DNA of 7,666 nt, from contig JBFHOZ010000111.1 of assembly GCA_041592975.1 (NCBI GenBank), positions 1-7,666 on the forward strand, in the 5' to 3' direction. The notes beneath the pieces are model-generated. The model was not told the DNA's origin and ran no database searches. It saw only the letters and a program-made list of their open reading frames with translations. Below, in pieces: positions 1 through 6,506 of this stretch (positions are counted from its first letter, which is position 1; the number at the start of each line of letters is the position of its first letter). The position numbers and the translations under genes are program-made. The stretch is from BM707 sp041592975. Lineage in GTDB: Bacteria; Desulfobacterota; Desulfuromonadia; Desulfuromonadales; UBA2294.

Positions 1-521
1 ACGGCGATCGAACCGGTCTCGTGGTAGCGGATGAGGATGCCGGCCAGCAGCAGCAGACCGCCGGCGAGGTGGACGAGCACGTAGCGGAACGCCGCCTTGC
101 GGGCTGCGTCGGTGCGCCCCGAAAGGACGACGAAGGTCGAGGCGACCGCCATCACTTCCCAGAAAACGTAGAGGGTGAAGAAATCGCCGGCGAAGGTGAC
201 GCCGAGGGCGCCGCCGGCGTAGACCATTGCCGAACTCGCCTCGCTCCTGTCCTCCTGCTGGAAGGAGAAGAGCACGGCGAGGATCGAAACGATGCAGAAG
301 ATATAGCCGAACACCCGGTTGAGCCGGGTCACTTCGCAGAGGATCAGGTCGATCTCGTTGAAGGTCAGGGTGGCGATCACCCCTTCCGGCAGATTATGGA
401 CCACCGCCAGGGCACAGATCGGCGCCGCCAGCAATACCGCCTGGCGCACAGCCCCTTTGAGCAGCGGAGCGATGAACGCCGCCAGCAGGAATAAGAATGC
501 CGGCGGAAACTCAATCATCAT
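1..521 (-). CDS. Third MrpD/NuoL-like antiporter subunit, N-terminal part only (runs off the left edge)
   Basis: Translating the minus strand from the ATG at 521 gives 173 residues with no stop before the window edge. The protein begins MMIEFPPAFLFLLAAFIAPL and continues as hydrophobic segments. At residues 113-135 it has the motif DFFTLYVFWEVMAVASTFVV, the conserved helix-5 region of proton-conducting subunits (NuoL/M/N, MrpA/MrpD). The family's Glu is E122, and HLAGG follows at 151-155. The channel Lys residues lie farther on and are outside the window, so only the N-terminal third to half is visible. Two adjacent in-frame ATGs (521 and 518) are possible starts. GAGGA lies 5-8 nt upstream and both overlap the end of the preceding gene, which fits translational coupling. 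The family assignment is firm. The sub-type (MrpA-, MrpD- or NuoM-like) cannot be settled from this fragment. Confidence 0.88.
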   Translation of the reverse strand, partial: MMIEFPPAFLFLLAAFIAPLLKGAVRQAVLLAAPICALAVVHNLPEGVIATLTFNEIDLILCEVTRLNRVFGYIFCIVSILAVLFSFQQEDRSEASSAMVYAGGALGVTFAGDFFTLYVFWEVMAVASTFVVLSGRTDAARKAAFRYVLVHLAGGLLLLAGILIRYHETGSIA

Positions 522-756
522 AATGGTCCTCATCCCTCATCAGCAATGCCCGCATCACTTTGGCGATCAGCACCAGCATGACGCAGGAGATAAAACCGTA
601 GGCGGCGAAGAAATTGGTGACGCCGTCGAAGCCGAAATCGGCGTGCTTCTCGATAAAGAAATCAGCGACCAGCAGCACCACCAGCGACGCATAGAAGACG
701 CGCAGGAAGAGCTTCAGGTTGCCCGGCTTGTCAAACCAGCCCTGTTTATCAGCCAT
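511..756 (-). CDS. Small two-helix membrane protein of the antiporter operon, 81 aa, function unknown
   Basis: The predicted 81-residue protein starts MADKQGWFDKPGNLKLFLRV. Two hydrophobic segments lie at about residues 16-35 and 46-66, and the tail is charged, ending MRDEDHYDD. The ATG at 756 is chosen because GGAGG lies 9 nt upstream. The frame stays open to 813, but that extension would be an Arg-rich stretch overlapping the upstream small gene. The gene begins 2 nt after that gene's stop, and its end overlaps the start of the third antiporter subunit by 8-11 nt. It is therefore built into the operon and probably encodes an accessory subunit. It is not one of the seven classical Mrp subunits. 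I have an impression that similar small proteins (WFD start, MRDED near the end) sit beside antiporter genes in other proteobacteria, but I could not verify this. Confidence 0.85.
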   Translation of the reverse strand: MADKQGWFDKPGNLKLFLRVFYASLVVLLVADFFIEKHADFGFDGVTNFFAAYGFISCVMLVLIAKVMRALLMRDEDHYDD

Positions 757-758
757 GA

Positions 759-917
759 TCAGTGCCCTCCGCCGCCGAGCACGCCGGAAAAGGCGAGCAG
801 CAGAAACGCCCAACCGATGCCGAAGGCGATGTAGAACGCCTTACGGTAACCGGGCCAGGGGGAATGCCCGAGCTCGATGATCTCACCAGCTTCATTCCGT
901 TTGATATCGTCACCCAT
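759..917 (-). CDS. 52-aa single-helix membrane protein of the antiporter operon, function unknown
   Basis: A short reading frame fills the gap between the second antiporter subunit and the 81-aa gene. Its ATG at 917 follows the previous stop by 1 nt, with GGGAGG about 5 nt upstream. Its TGA (759-761) is 2 nt before the next ATG. The protein starts MGDDIKRNEAGEIIELGHSP, followed by WPGYRKAFYIAFG and a hydrophobic helix at about residues 27-48, and ends in a Gly-rich GVLGGGGH tail. The polar, acidic N-terminal half before the helix suggests a one-pass protein with a soluble N-terminal arm. The ribosome binding site, exact fit between neighbours and plausible membrane topology support a real gene, though it is below most length cut-offs. 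It is probably an accessory or assembly subunit of the complex. I do not recognise the family with certainty. Confidence 0.82.
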   Translation of the reverse strand: MGDDIKRNEAGEIIELGHSPWPGYRKAFYIAFGIGWAFLLLAFSGVLGGGGH

Positions 918-918
918 A

Positions 919-2391
919 CTATCCTCCCAGACCGAGCGCCAGCCGCGCCAGCCTCAGAAAGGTGTCATGGTAAAAGAACAGCACCAGCGAACCAAAGGCG
1001 GTCAGGCAGATCGGCACCAGACAGAAGAGAGGCGCCTCCCTGATGCCGTTGACCGCACCTTCCGGTGGTTCGACGAAAAAGGCCCGGTAGACGATCGGCA
1101 GGAAGTAGGCGGCGTTCAAAAGCGAGCTGACCAGCAGCACCGCCAGCAGCGTCAGCTGACCGCCGTCGACCGCGCCGAGCACCAGCTTCCATTTGCTGAT
1201 GAAACCGCCGAGCGGCGGCAGGCCGATAATGCTGAGCGCACCGAGCAGGAAGGCGCCGAAGGTGATCGGCATCTGCTTGCCGAGACCGTCCATCTGGCTG
1301 ATATATTTCTTGCCGGCGGCGACATAGATTGCCCCGGCGCAGAAGAACAGAGTGATCTTGCCGAAGGCGTGCATACCGATATGCATGATGCCGCCGGTCA
1401 TACCGATGGCCGAGACCATGCCGGCGCCGAGGACCATGTAGGAGAGCTGGCCGACCGTCGAGTAGGCGAGCCTTCTTTTCAAGTTGTCCTGGGTCAGGGC
1501 GATCAGCGAGGCGACCAGCAGGGTGACCGACGCCAGGGTGGTGACGATCCAGCCGATGTCGGCTTCCGCCAGCTGGTCCGGGCCGATGATGTGGAAGAGG
1601 ATGCGCAGGATCGAGAAGACCCCGGCCTTGACCACCGCCACGCCGTGCAGGAATGAGCTGACCGGTGTCGGCGCCACCATCGCTGCCGGCAACCAGCCGT
1701 GGAACGGCATGATGCCGGCCTTGGCGAAGCCGAACAGGAACAGCACCAGCAGCACGCCGAGGGCGGTCGGCGACGCCTTGTCGGCGAGGATGCCGCCGAC
1801 GGTGAAGTCGAGGGTGCCGGTCAGGGCATAGACCACCAGCATCGCCGGCAGGGCGAGGCCGATCGAGGTGCCGAGGATGTACGTGAGATATTTGCGGCCG
1901 GACGATTTCGCCTCGGCGTTCTGTTCATGGGTGACCAGCGGGTAGGTCGAGAGCGACAGCATCTCGTAAAAAAGATACATGGTCAGCAGGTTGGCGGCAA
2001 AAGCGACGCCGATGGTCGCCGAGATCGCTACCGCGAAGGAGGCGAAGTAGCGGGTTTGGGCATGCTCCTCGAGCGCCCGCATGTAGCCGATCGAGTAGAG
2101 CGAGGTCAGCATCCAGAGGAACGAGGCGATCAGGGCGAAGATGATACCGAAGGCGTCGACCCGGAACTCGATCGGCACGCCCGGGATGACCTCGGCCAGG
2201 GTGAAGACATAGCCGCCACCGGCCAGCACCCCCGGCAGCAGCGAAACAACGATCGCCACCTTGATGACGGCGGCGAGCAGCGTCCAGAACTCGCGCAGGT
2301 TCGGCTGCTTGTCCGACAGCATGATCGGCACCGATGCCGCCAGGGAGACCAGCACCGCCACCAGCGGCCATATGGAAGTTGTCAGTTCCAT
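919..2391 (-). CDS. Second MrpD-like cation/proton antiporter subunit (NuoL/M/N superfamily), 490 aa
   Basis: This complete proton-conducting membrane subunit has roughly 14 predicted helices, the usual size for MrpD/NuoM/NuoN. Conserved ion-path residues are present: E143 in FYEMLSLSTYPLV, K224 and H231 in GFAKAGIMPFHGWLP, K255 in VAVVKAG, K305 in DNLKRRLAYST, H341 and K345 in GMHAFGKITLFF, and K400 in GFISKWKL. It should carry one proton or cation half-channel in the membrane arm. It begins 16 nt after the first mrpD stop and lacks a close consensus ribosome binding site (AGGA is 14 nt upstream of the ATG), so re-initiation after mrpD is likely. It is diverged from the upstream mrpD, so it is an old paralogue and not a recent tandem copy. 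It lacks the long C-terminal extension of MrpA. Family certain; exact cation specificity cannot be read from sequence. Confidence 0.95.
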   Translation of the reverse strand: MELTTSIWPLVAVLVSLAASVPIMLSDKQPNLREFWTLLAAVIKVAIVVSLLPGVLAGGGYVFTLAEVIPGVPIEFRVDAFGIIFALIASFLWMLTSLYSIGYMRALEEHAQTRYFASFAVAISATIGVAFAANLLTMYLFYEMLSLSTYPLVTHEQNAEAKSSGRKYLTYILGTSIGLALPAMLVVYALTGTLDFTVGGILADKASPTALGVLLVLFLFGFAKAGIMPFHGWLPAAMVAPTPVSSFLHGVAVVKAGVFSILRILFHIIGPDQLAEADIGWIVTTLASVTLLVASLIALTQDNLKRRLAYSTVGQLSYMVLGAGMVSAIGMTGGIMHIGMHAFGKITLFFCAGAIYVAAGKKYISQMDGLGKQMPITFGAFLLGALSIIGLPPLGGFISKWKLVLGAVDGGQLTLLAVLLVSSLLNAAYFLPIVYRAFFVEPPEGAVNGIREAPLFCLVPICLTAFGSLVLFFYHDTFLRLARLALGLGG

Positions 2392-2407
2392 CGTTTCGTA
2401 ATCGTTC

Positions 2408-3895
2408 CTATCCCAAAAAGCTCGCCGGAATCGCCAGCTTGATCAGGTTTTCGACCAGCGGCCCGTTGCTCAGGCCGACAATAATCAGTCCGGCCGCCGC
2501 CAGCAGCAGCGGTCCGAGAATCATCGCCGGCGCCTCGTTGCGTTCGATCGATTCATGACCGTGCTCCTCGCCCCCCTTGCCGAAGTAGGCATACTCGATA
2601 ATCCGGAAGAAGAGGACGGCATTGACCAGGCTGCTGAAGACCAGGGCGACGACATAGCCCCACTGGCCGGCCTCGACGCCGCCGAGGATCAGGTACCACT
2701 TGCTGAAAAAACCGCAGGTCGGCGGCACGCCGATCATGGCAAAGGCGCCGACGGTAAAGGCGGCCATGGTCAGCGGCATCTTTTTGTAGAGGTTGGTCAG
2801 GTTCTCGAACTTCAGACCGCCGGTGCGATAAGCGATGGCGACCGCCGCCAGCATCAGGCAGAGGGTCATCAGCGCGTCATTGACAATATGCAGCACGGTG
2901 CCGGTGATGCCCGGCTCGTTGATCAGCCAGGCGCCGCCGACCATGTAGCCGACTTCGGCGACGATGATGTAGGTCAGCATTCTCTTCAGGTCGCGCTGAC
3001 CGAGCGCCAGCGCCGAGGCACAGATGATGCCGATCGCCGCCGCCCAGACGATGACCGACTGCAGGTCGGTCTCGTACATGGCGAAGCCGGGCGCGATGAA
3101 GGAGAACATCAGCCGCAGCATCAGGTAGACGGTCACCTTGGTCATCAGCGGCGCAATCATTACCCCGGCGCCATTCGGTGCCTGCGAGTAGGCCATCGGC
3201 AGCCAGCCGTGCAGCGGAAAGAACGCCATCTTCACCCAGAGACCGATGAGGATAAACGCCATCGCCGTACCGAGGGCGATGGTGCCCTGCAGCTCCGGCA
3301 GGAACTGGGCAATATCGGCCATGTTCAGGGTGCCGGTCAGCAGGTAGAGATAGCCGACGCCGAGCAGGTAGAAAGAGGCGCCGATCGAACCCATGATGAT
3401 GTAGTTGAAGCTGGAGAGCGGCGCCCGCCCGCGGCCCATGGCGATCAGACCGTAGGTGGTGATCGAGGTGATTTCGAGCAGGACGTAGAGATTGAAGGCA
3501 TCGGCGGTCAGCACCAGGCCCATGAGGCCGGCGACCAGGATCAGGTAGAGGATGAAAAAGAGGTGTTCGCGATCACCGAGCTCTTTCCGGACCCAGGGGA
3601 GGGCGGCGAAAGAGGCGACCAGGGCGACCACCGAAATCAGCAGCAGCATCAGTCCGGAGAGCGGATCGACCAGCAGCTCGATCCCCCACGGCGGCAGCCA
3701 GGCTCCGACCGTGTAGCTGATCGGGCCGATCTCCAGGACATTCCTGAGGACCACGATCGAGAGAATCGAGGAGAGTGCCAGCGACCCGAGAACGCACGGC
3801 GCCAGCAGGGACCGGCTCTTGCGACTGAAAATGCCGAGGAAGAACGCGGTCAGCAGCGGCGCTGCCAGGATGTACATGTGCAGGTTGGAATTCAT
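2408..3895 (-). CDS. mrpD: Na+(monovalent cation)/H+ antiporter subunit D, 495 aa
   Basis: MrpD is one of the two classical ion-translocating subunits of Mrp antiporters and is related to NuoN/NuoM of complex I and to MbhH. Length (495 aa) and the pattern of about 14 helices are typical. Conserved residues seen are E141 in NLYVLLEITSITTYG, K222 and H229 in WVKMAFFPLHGWLP, K253 in APLMTKVTVY, K304 in QRDLKRMLTYI, H336 in TVLHIVNDALM and K399 in GFFSKWYL. The PPTCGFFSKW segment at 391-400 is characteristic of the family. The ATG overlaps the mrpC stop by 4 nt, with GAGGA upstream. A second paralogue follows 16 nt downstream. In characterised Mrp systems the Glu and Lys of helices 5 and 7 are essential for exchange, and both are intact here. 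Confidence 0.96.
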   Translation of the reverse strand: MNSNLHMYILAAPLLTAFFLGIFSRKSRSLLAPCVLGSLALSSILSIVVLRNVLEIGPISYTVGAWLPPWGIELLVDPLSGLMLLLISVVALVASFAALPWVRKELGDREHLFFILYLILVAGLMGLVLTADAFNLYVLLEITSITTYGLIAMGRGRAPLSSFNYIIMGSIGASFYLLGVGYLYLLTGTLNMADIAQFLPELQGTIALGTAMAFILIGLWVKMAFFPLHGWLPMAYSQAPNGAGVMIAPLMTKVTVYLMLRLMFSFIAPGFAMYETDLQSVIVWAAAIGIICASALALGQRDLKRMLTYIIVAEVGYMVGGAWLINEPGITGTVLHIVNDALMTLCLMLAAVAIAYRTGGLKFENLTNLYKKMPLTMAAFTVGAFAMIGVPPTCGFFSKWYLILGGVEAGQWGYVVALVFSSLVNAVLFFRIIEYAYFGKGGEEHGHESIERNEAPAMILGPLLLAAAGLIIVGLSNGPLVENLIKLAIPASFLG

Positions 3896-4290
3896 CCTTT
3901 TTCGTCCTCGATCTTCTGCAGGATTTCGTCTTCCTCGAGAGTGCCGTACTTGCGGTAGATCCGCACCAGCACGGCCAGGGCGACACCGGTGACGCTGACG
4001 CCGACGACGATGGCGGTCAGCATCAGCACGTGCGGCAGCGGGTTGACGATGCTGTTGACGTTGACGCCGTGCTCCAGCACCTCGTACTTGTTGAGAATCG
4101 GAATTTTGCCGCCCGCCTTGGCGCCGGTCGAGATAAAGAAAAGAATGATCGCCGTCTGGAAGATGTTCATGCCGATCAGCTTCTTGACCAGGTTACGCTT
4201 GCCGATCATGGCGTAGAACCCGACCATCATCAGGATGACGTAGATCCAGTAATTGTATTTCGCCAGGATTTCGGCGGTCAGGTTCTCCAT
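3892..4290 (-). CDS. mrpC: Cation/H+ antiporter subunit C (NuoK-like), 132 aa
   Basis: This three-helix membrane protein belongs to the MrpC/MbhG/NuoK family. Helices fall at about residues 14-32, 38-57 and 86-110. The diagnostic stretch is NPLPHVLMLTAIVVGVSVTG at 83-102, near-universal in MrpC. The C-terminal tail is charged (EEDEILQKIEDEKG). In structures of Mrp and MBH complexes this subunit sits between the small A-, B- and F-like subunits and the D antiporter subunit, so it probably helps form the ion path along the membrane. The ATG is 1 nt after the mrpB stop, with GAGGGG about 7 nt upstream, and its own stop overlaps the mrpD start as ATGA. Length is slightly above that of typical MrpC because of the acidic tail. 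Confidence 0.96.
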   Translation of the reverse strand: MENLTAEILAKYNYWIYVILMMVGFYAMIGKRNLVKKLIGMNIFQTAIILFFISTGAKAGGKIPILNKYEVLEHGVNVNSIVNPLPHVLMLTAIVVGVSVTGVALAVLVRIYRKYGTLEEDEILQKIEDEKG

Positions 4291-4291
4291 C

Positions 4292-4774
4292 CTACAACCC
4301 CTCGTCCATCTTGCCGGCCGAAGCCATGTCCCAGTAGATCGAGACCATGATCATCATGACCCCCATGCCGACGCCGACCTCGACCAGGAAGATGCCGTGC
4401 GAGCGCCAGTCGATCGGGCCGATGAACGGCAGGATCGACTGCAGGGCGCTGTAGTCGAGGAACATGCCGCCGACAAAGGCACAGATGGCGGCGACGCCGG
4501 TAAAGATCAGCGCGCCGATGTTGGCCATGACGATGTTGGTCCCCTCGTTGAGGTACTCCTTGCTGAACGGCAGGCCGTAGGCGAGACCGAGCAGGATGAC
4601 CGAGGCGCCGAGGACGACGCCGCCCTGGAAACCGCCGCCCGGGCTGTAATGGCCATGGACGATGACGTACAGACCGTAGAGCTGGATAAACGGCACCATC
4701 AGGCGGATCGCCGTTTCGACAATCATGTCGCGCTGGGGGATGTCGTCGCGGGCCGCTTTGTAGTCGATCCTCAT
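4292..4774 (-). CDS. mrpB: Cation/H+ antiporter subunit B (MnhB domain), 160 aa
   Basis: MnhB-domain membrane protein with about four helices. The signature is GHYSPGGGFQGG at residues 41-52, the hallmark of MrpB and MbhF. A conserved Glu (E132, in FLVEVGVG) lies in the last helix. The N-terminal 20 residues are polar and charged, as usual. The ATG at 4774 overlaps the previous gene's stop by 4 nt (ATGA), with GGAGG 7 nt upstream. In some bacteria MrpA and MrpB are fused. Here MrpB is separate and follows two short genes that together correspond to the MrpA C-terminus, which is the MbhD-MbhE-MbhF arrangement of archaeal membrane-bound hydrogenases. Confidence 0.95.
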   Translation of the reverse strand: MRIDYKAARDDIPQRDMIVETAIRLMVPFIQLYGLYVIVHGHYSPGGGFQGGVVLGASVILLGLAYGLPFSKEYLNEGTNIVMANIGALIFTGVAAICAFVGGMFLDYSALQSILPFIGPIDWRSHGIFLVEVGVGMGVMMIMVSIYWDMASAGKMDEGL

Positions 4775-5070
4775 GACGCGTCCTCCTCGCTGTCCGTCTC
4801 ATCCTCGCGCCGTCGCAGGATTGCCATCACCGCGGTACCGGCACAGTAGATGACCACCAGCTCGAACATGGTGTCGTAGCCTCGATAGTCACCGAGAACC
4901 GCCGTCACCAGGTTCGGCACGTGGGTCTCCTCAACCGCCTTTTCAATGTAACGCACCGAAACGTGGGCGTTCGGCGGCGACTGAGGGCTTCCCCATTCAG
5001 CAAAATCGGCGGTGCTGTAAAGTAGCAGGGCGCCGGTTACAAAGGTGGCTACCAGAGCGAGAGATTTCAT
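4771..5070 (-). CDS. MbhE-like subunit (stand-alone MrpA C-terminal domain), 99 aa
   Basis: The small membrane protein has an N-terminal helix (about residues 3-19), a hydrophilic segment, then DYRGYDTMFELVVIYCAGTA at 61-80, leading into a second helix and an acidic tail (RRREDETDSEEDAS). The D-R-G-x-D-T-x-x-E motif is the conserved signature of the last part of MrpA and of MbhE in membrane-bound hydrogenases. Here that region is a gene of its own. The ATG at 5070 shares one base with the previous TGA (TGATG), and GGAGGAG lies 9 nt upstream. A TTG at 5073 in the same frame is a less likely start. The end overlaps mrpB by 4 nt. Current databases often name such proteins hydrogenase subunit E even when no hydrogenase is present, so the name alone does not imply hydrogen metabolism. 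Confidence 0.9.
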   Translation of the reverse strand: MKSLALVATFVTGALLLYSTADFAEWGSPQSPPNAHVSVRYIEKAVEETHVPNLVTAVLGDYRGYDTMFELVVIYCAGTAVMAILRRREDETDSEEDAS

Positions 5071-5315
5071 CAATCCTTGCTCCTCCGCGTTGTCCGGAAT
5101 ATGGCGGCAATAAAGAAAATGGTGCTGACACCAGCGCCGACGGTCGCCTCGGTAAAGGCGACATCAACCGCCCCCATTTCGGCCCAGAGCAGGCACATCA
5201 GGAAGCTGTAGGCGCTGAAGATCATGGTCGCCGACAGCAAGTCCTTGACCTGGATCGCGGCGACGGCACAGAAGACGACCAGGGTCAGAATCATCAAGTC
5301 AAGTTGCCAGATCAT
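5070..5315 (-). CDS. DUF4040/MbhD-like subunit (stand-alone MrpA segment), 81 aa
   Basis: This three-helix membrane protein matches the DUF4040 domain, which in classical systems lies in the C-terminal half of MrpA and is MbhD in archaeal hydrogenase complexes. The diagnostic segment is DVAFTEATVGAGVST at residues 51-65, with conserved E56. A Lys (K24) sits between the first two helices. The ATG at 5315 is chosen because it forms a 4-nt ATGA overlap with the mrpG stop and has GGGGGAG 4 nt upstream. An in-frame start at 5342 would add nine polar residues and a 31-nt overlap, so it is less likely. This domain is related to NuoJ and is thought to help connect the small-subunit core to the antiporter subunits. 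Confidence 0.9.
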   Translation of the reverse strand: MIWQLDLMILTLVVFCAVAAIQVKDLLSATMIFSAYSFLMCLLWAEMGAVDVAFTEATVGAGVSTIFFIAAIFRTTRRSKD

Positions 5316-5641
5316 CGACTCCCCCTTTGCTTCTTTTCCCATGGCCGGACCCCGACCAGCAGGGCGGCCTTGGTAATGGCATGGGTTGCGGTCGGGCTGG
5401 CGATAAAGACGAAAACTATAATCGCCAGAACCTTACCGCTGACCAGGATATTGCCGAAGGTGAAATCGTTGAGGTTGTAAAGAGCGATCCCACCCAGGGT
5501 CAGAATGGCGGCCAGGGTGTCGCACTTGCCGGCGGCATGCAGCCGGGCATAGAAATCGGGAAATCGGAGGATGCCGATGGTGCCGATCAGGAAGAAAAAT
5601 GCGCCGCCGGCCAGAAGAATGGTGACGATGATATCAATCAT
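5312..5641 (-). CDS. mrpG: Cation/H+ antiporter subunit G, 109 aa
   Basis: MrpG/MnhG/PhaG family, with three helices at about residues 4-24, 40-58 and 66-92. The family signatures are GILRFPDFYARLHAAGKCDT at 23-42 and SPTATHAI at 82-89. Length matches the family. It is a small core subunit of the antiporter (MbhC in hydrogenase complexes). The ATG overlaps the mrpF stop by 4 nt with GGAGGG 6 nt upstream, and its stop overlaps the next ATG in the same way. The C-terminus is basic (WEKKQRGSR), probably cytoplasmic by the positive-inside rule. Confidence 0.96.
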   Translation of the reverse strand: MIDIIVTILLAGGAFFFLIGTIGILRFPDFYARLHAAGKCDTLAAILTLGGIALYNLNDFTFGNILVSGKVLAIIVFVFIASPTATHAITKAALLVGVRPWEKKQRGSR

Positions 5642-5943
5642 ACCGTGCCCTCCTCTTCAGCCACTTCGTCCTCCATGAAAACACGGTTGCTGCGCCGGAA
5701 GTACTTGCAGGCGCCGAGGGTGGCAATAAAGTTGAGCAGGGCATAGGCGAGGGCAATATCGACGAACATCGACATGTTCTCGTAAATCAGCCCGATCAGC
5801 AGCAGCACGACCGTCGTTTTGGCACCAATCATGTTGACACCAACGATACGGTCGAGAACGGTCGGACCGCCGATAACCCGGATCAGGGTCATGATCATCA
5901 ACAGGACAATAAAGGCACTGACAAAGAGGAACAGTGAATTCAT
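5638..5943 (-). CDS. mrpF: Cation/H+ antiporter subunit F, 101 aa
   Basis: MrpF/MnhF family membrane protein with three helices. Signatures are GPTVLDRIVGVN at residues 26-37 and FVDIALAYALLNFIATL at 60-76, including D62, a membrane-embedded Asp conserved in the family. The tail after residue 82 is polar and acidic (MEDEVAEEEGTV). The ATG at 5943 overlaps the mrpE stop as ATGA, with GGAGG about 7 nt upstream. The subunit corresponds to MbhB of archaeal hydrogenase complexes. The E-F-G order is the usual one among Mrp operons, but here the trio comes first in the operon, whereas classical seven-gene operons put it last. Confidence 0.96.
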   Translation of the reverse strand: MNSLFLFVSAFIVLLMIMTLIRVIGGPTVLDRIVGVNMIGAKTTVVLLLIGLIYENMSMFVDIALAYALLNFIATLGACKYFRRSNRVFMEDEVAEEEGTV

Positions 5944-6431
5944 TTCAGCACCTCCGGCTCCAGAGCGCGGGCGACGCGGCGCTCCATCTCGCCCGGCAGG
6001 CTTTCGGCCGCCGAACCGGTCAGGGCATAGACAGTCATTTCATCATCGTTGATACTGACGGTAATGGTTCCCGGCGTCAGGGTAATCGACTGGGCAAAGG
6101 TGACCTTGGCAAACTGGGTTTTCAACTTTGTCTTGAAGCGGATCAGCTGCGGATCCATCTTGTCCTTCATGTGCGGGTGCAGGACCAGGTAGGCAACCTG
6201 GATACTTGAGAGAGTTATTTCCCAGAAGAGCCACGGCTGATAAAGAAGCAAACCGATGACCTGGCGAGCGTTGAGCCCGACCTTCATCTCCTTGAAAAGC
6301 AGATGGCTGGAAAACTGGGCGATCAGCAGACAGCAGATGACACCAAGGGAGAGATGAAACGGGTCGAACATTCCCGACAACATCACCCAGAATGCGAGCA
6401 TAATAAAGAATGTGAGAATTTTTGCCTGCAT
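5940..6431 (-). CDS. mrpE: Cation/H+ antiporter subunit E, 163 aa; first gene of the operon
   Basis: MrpE/MnhE family protein. Two or three N-terminal helices (residues 4-20, 26-42 and 58-85) precede a soluble C-terminal domain. Signature stretches are LHPHMKDKMDPQLIRFKT near 84-101 and QSITLTPGTITVSINDDEM at 114-132. The ATG at 6431 gives the normal family length of about 160 aa and places the first helix at the N-terminus. It lacks a recognisable ribosome binding site. The frame is open farther up to an ATG at 6491 and a GTG at 6509, which would add 20 or 26 residues (Pro/Gly-rich, without family likeness), and those starts also lack a good site. The stop overlaps mrpF by 4 nt. MrpE is needed for full activity or assembly in characterised Mrp systems and corresponds to MbhA. 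Confidence 0.93.
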   Translation of the reverse strand: MQAKILTFFIMLAFWVMLSGMFDPFHLSLGVICCLLIAQFSSHLLFKEMKVGLNARQVIGLLLYQPWLFWEITLSSIQVAYLVLHPHMKDKMDPQLIRFKTKLKTQFAKVTFAQSITLTPGTITVSINDDEMTVYALTGSAAESLPGEMERRVARALEPEVLK

Positions 6432-6439
6432 ACAAACTA

Positions 6440-6477
6440 TTGGAAAACCAACCGGACACCCTGGTGGGAAGGGCTCC
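6440..6477 (-). promoter_or_regulatory. Small hairpins in the mrpE leader
   Basis: Two inverted repeats lie between the predicted mrp promoter and the mrpE ATG. The one next to the ATG is TTGG-TTTT-CCAA (6440-6451). The other pairs GGA-g-CCCT with AGGG-tg-TCC around a 7-nt loop (6454-6477), partly covering the only Shine-Dalgarno-like stretch (AGGAGAGGAG) in the leader. They could affect translation of the first gene, but the stems are short and this is weak evidence. Confidence 0.3.
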
Positions 6478-6492
6478 TCTCCTGTAATCATT

Positions 6493-6506
6493 AAATCATT
6501 TGATTT
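6493..6506. repeat. Short inverted repeat AAATCA-tt-TGATTT just downstream of the mrp promoter
   Basis: A perfect 6+6 inverted repeat with a 2-nt centre lies about 20 nt past the -10 element of the mrp promoter, near the expected transcript start. The position suits a repressor operator, but AT-rich palindromes of this size also arise by chance. Confidence 0.35.

Noticed and set aside
757..813. Upstream extension of the 81-aa small protein to a start at 813
   Set aside because: The added residues are an Arg-rich run overlapping the 52-aa gene in another frame. The ATG at 756 has GGAGG at good spacing and tight operon packing.
1699..2442. Other long plus-strand frames over the antiporter genes (for example 877-1656 and 1699-2442)
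   Set aside because: Same hydrophilic Gln/Asp/Arg-rich composition, no recognisable domain, and fully overlapping conserved minus-strand genes.
2555..3958. A 467-codon open frame on the plus strand, antisense to mrpD
   Set aside because: Its translation is a low-complexity mix of Gln, Asp, Glu, Arg, Gly and His, typical of the antisense frame of a GC-rich membrane-protein gene. The other strand codes for an unmistakable MrpD.
6043..6459. Minus-strand frame of 138 codons starting with GTG at 6459, near the AGGAGAGGAG stretch
   Set aside because: It overlaps mrpE in another frame, has no family likeness, and the purine stretch is about 14 nt from the GTG, too far for normal initiation.
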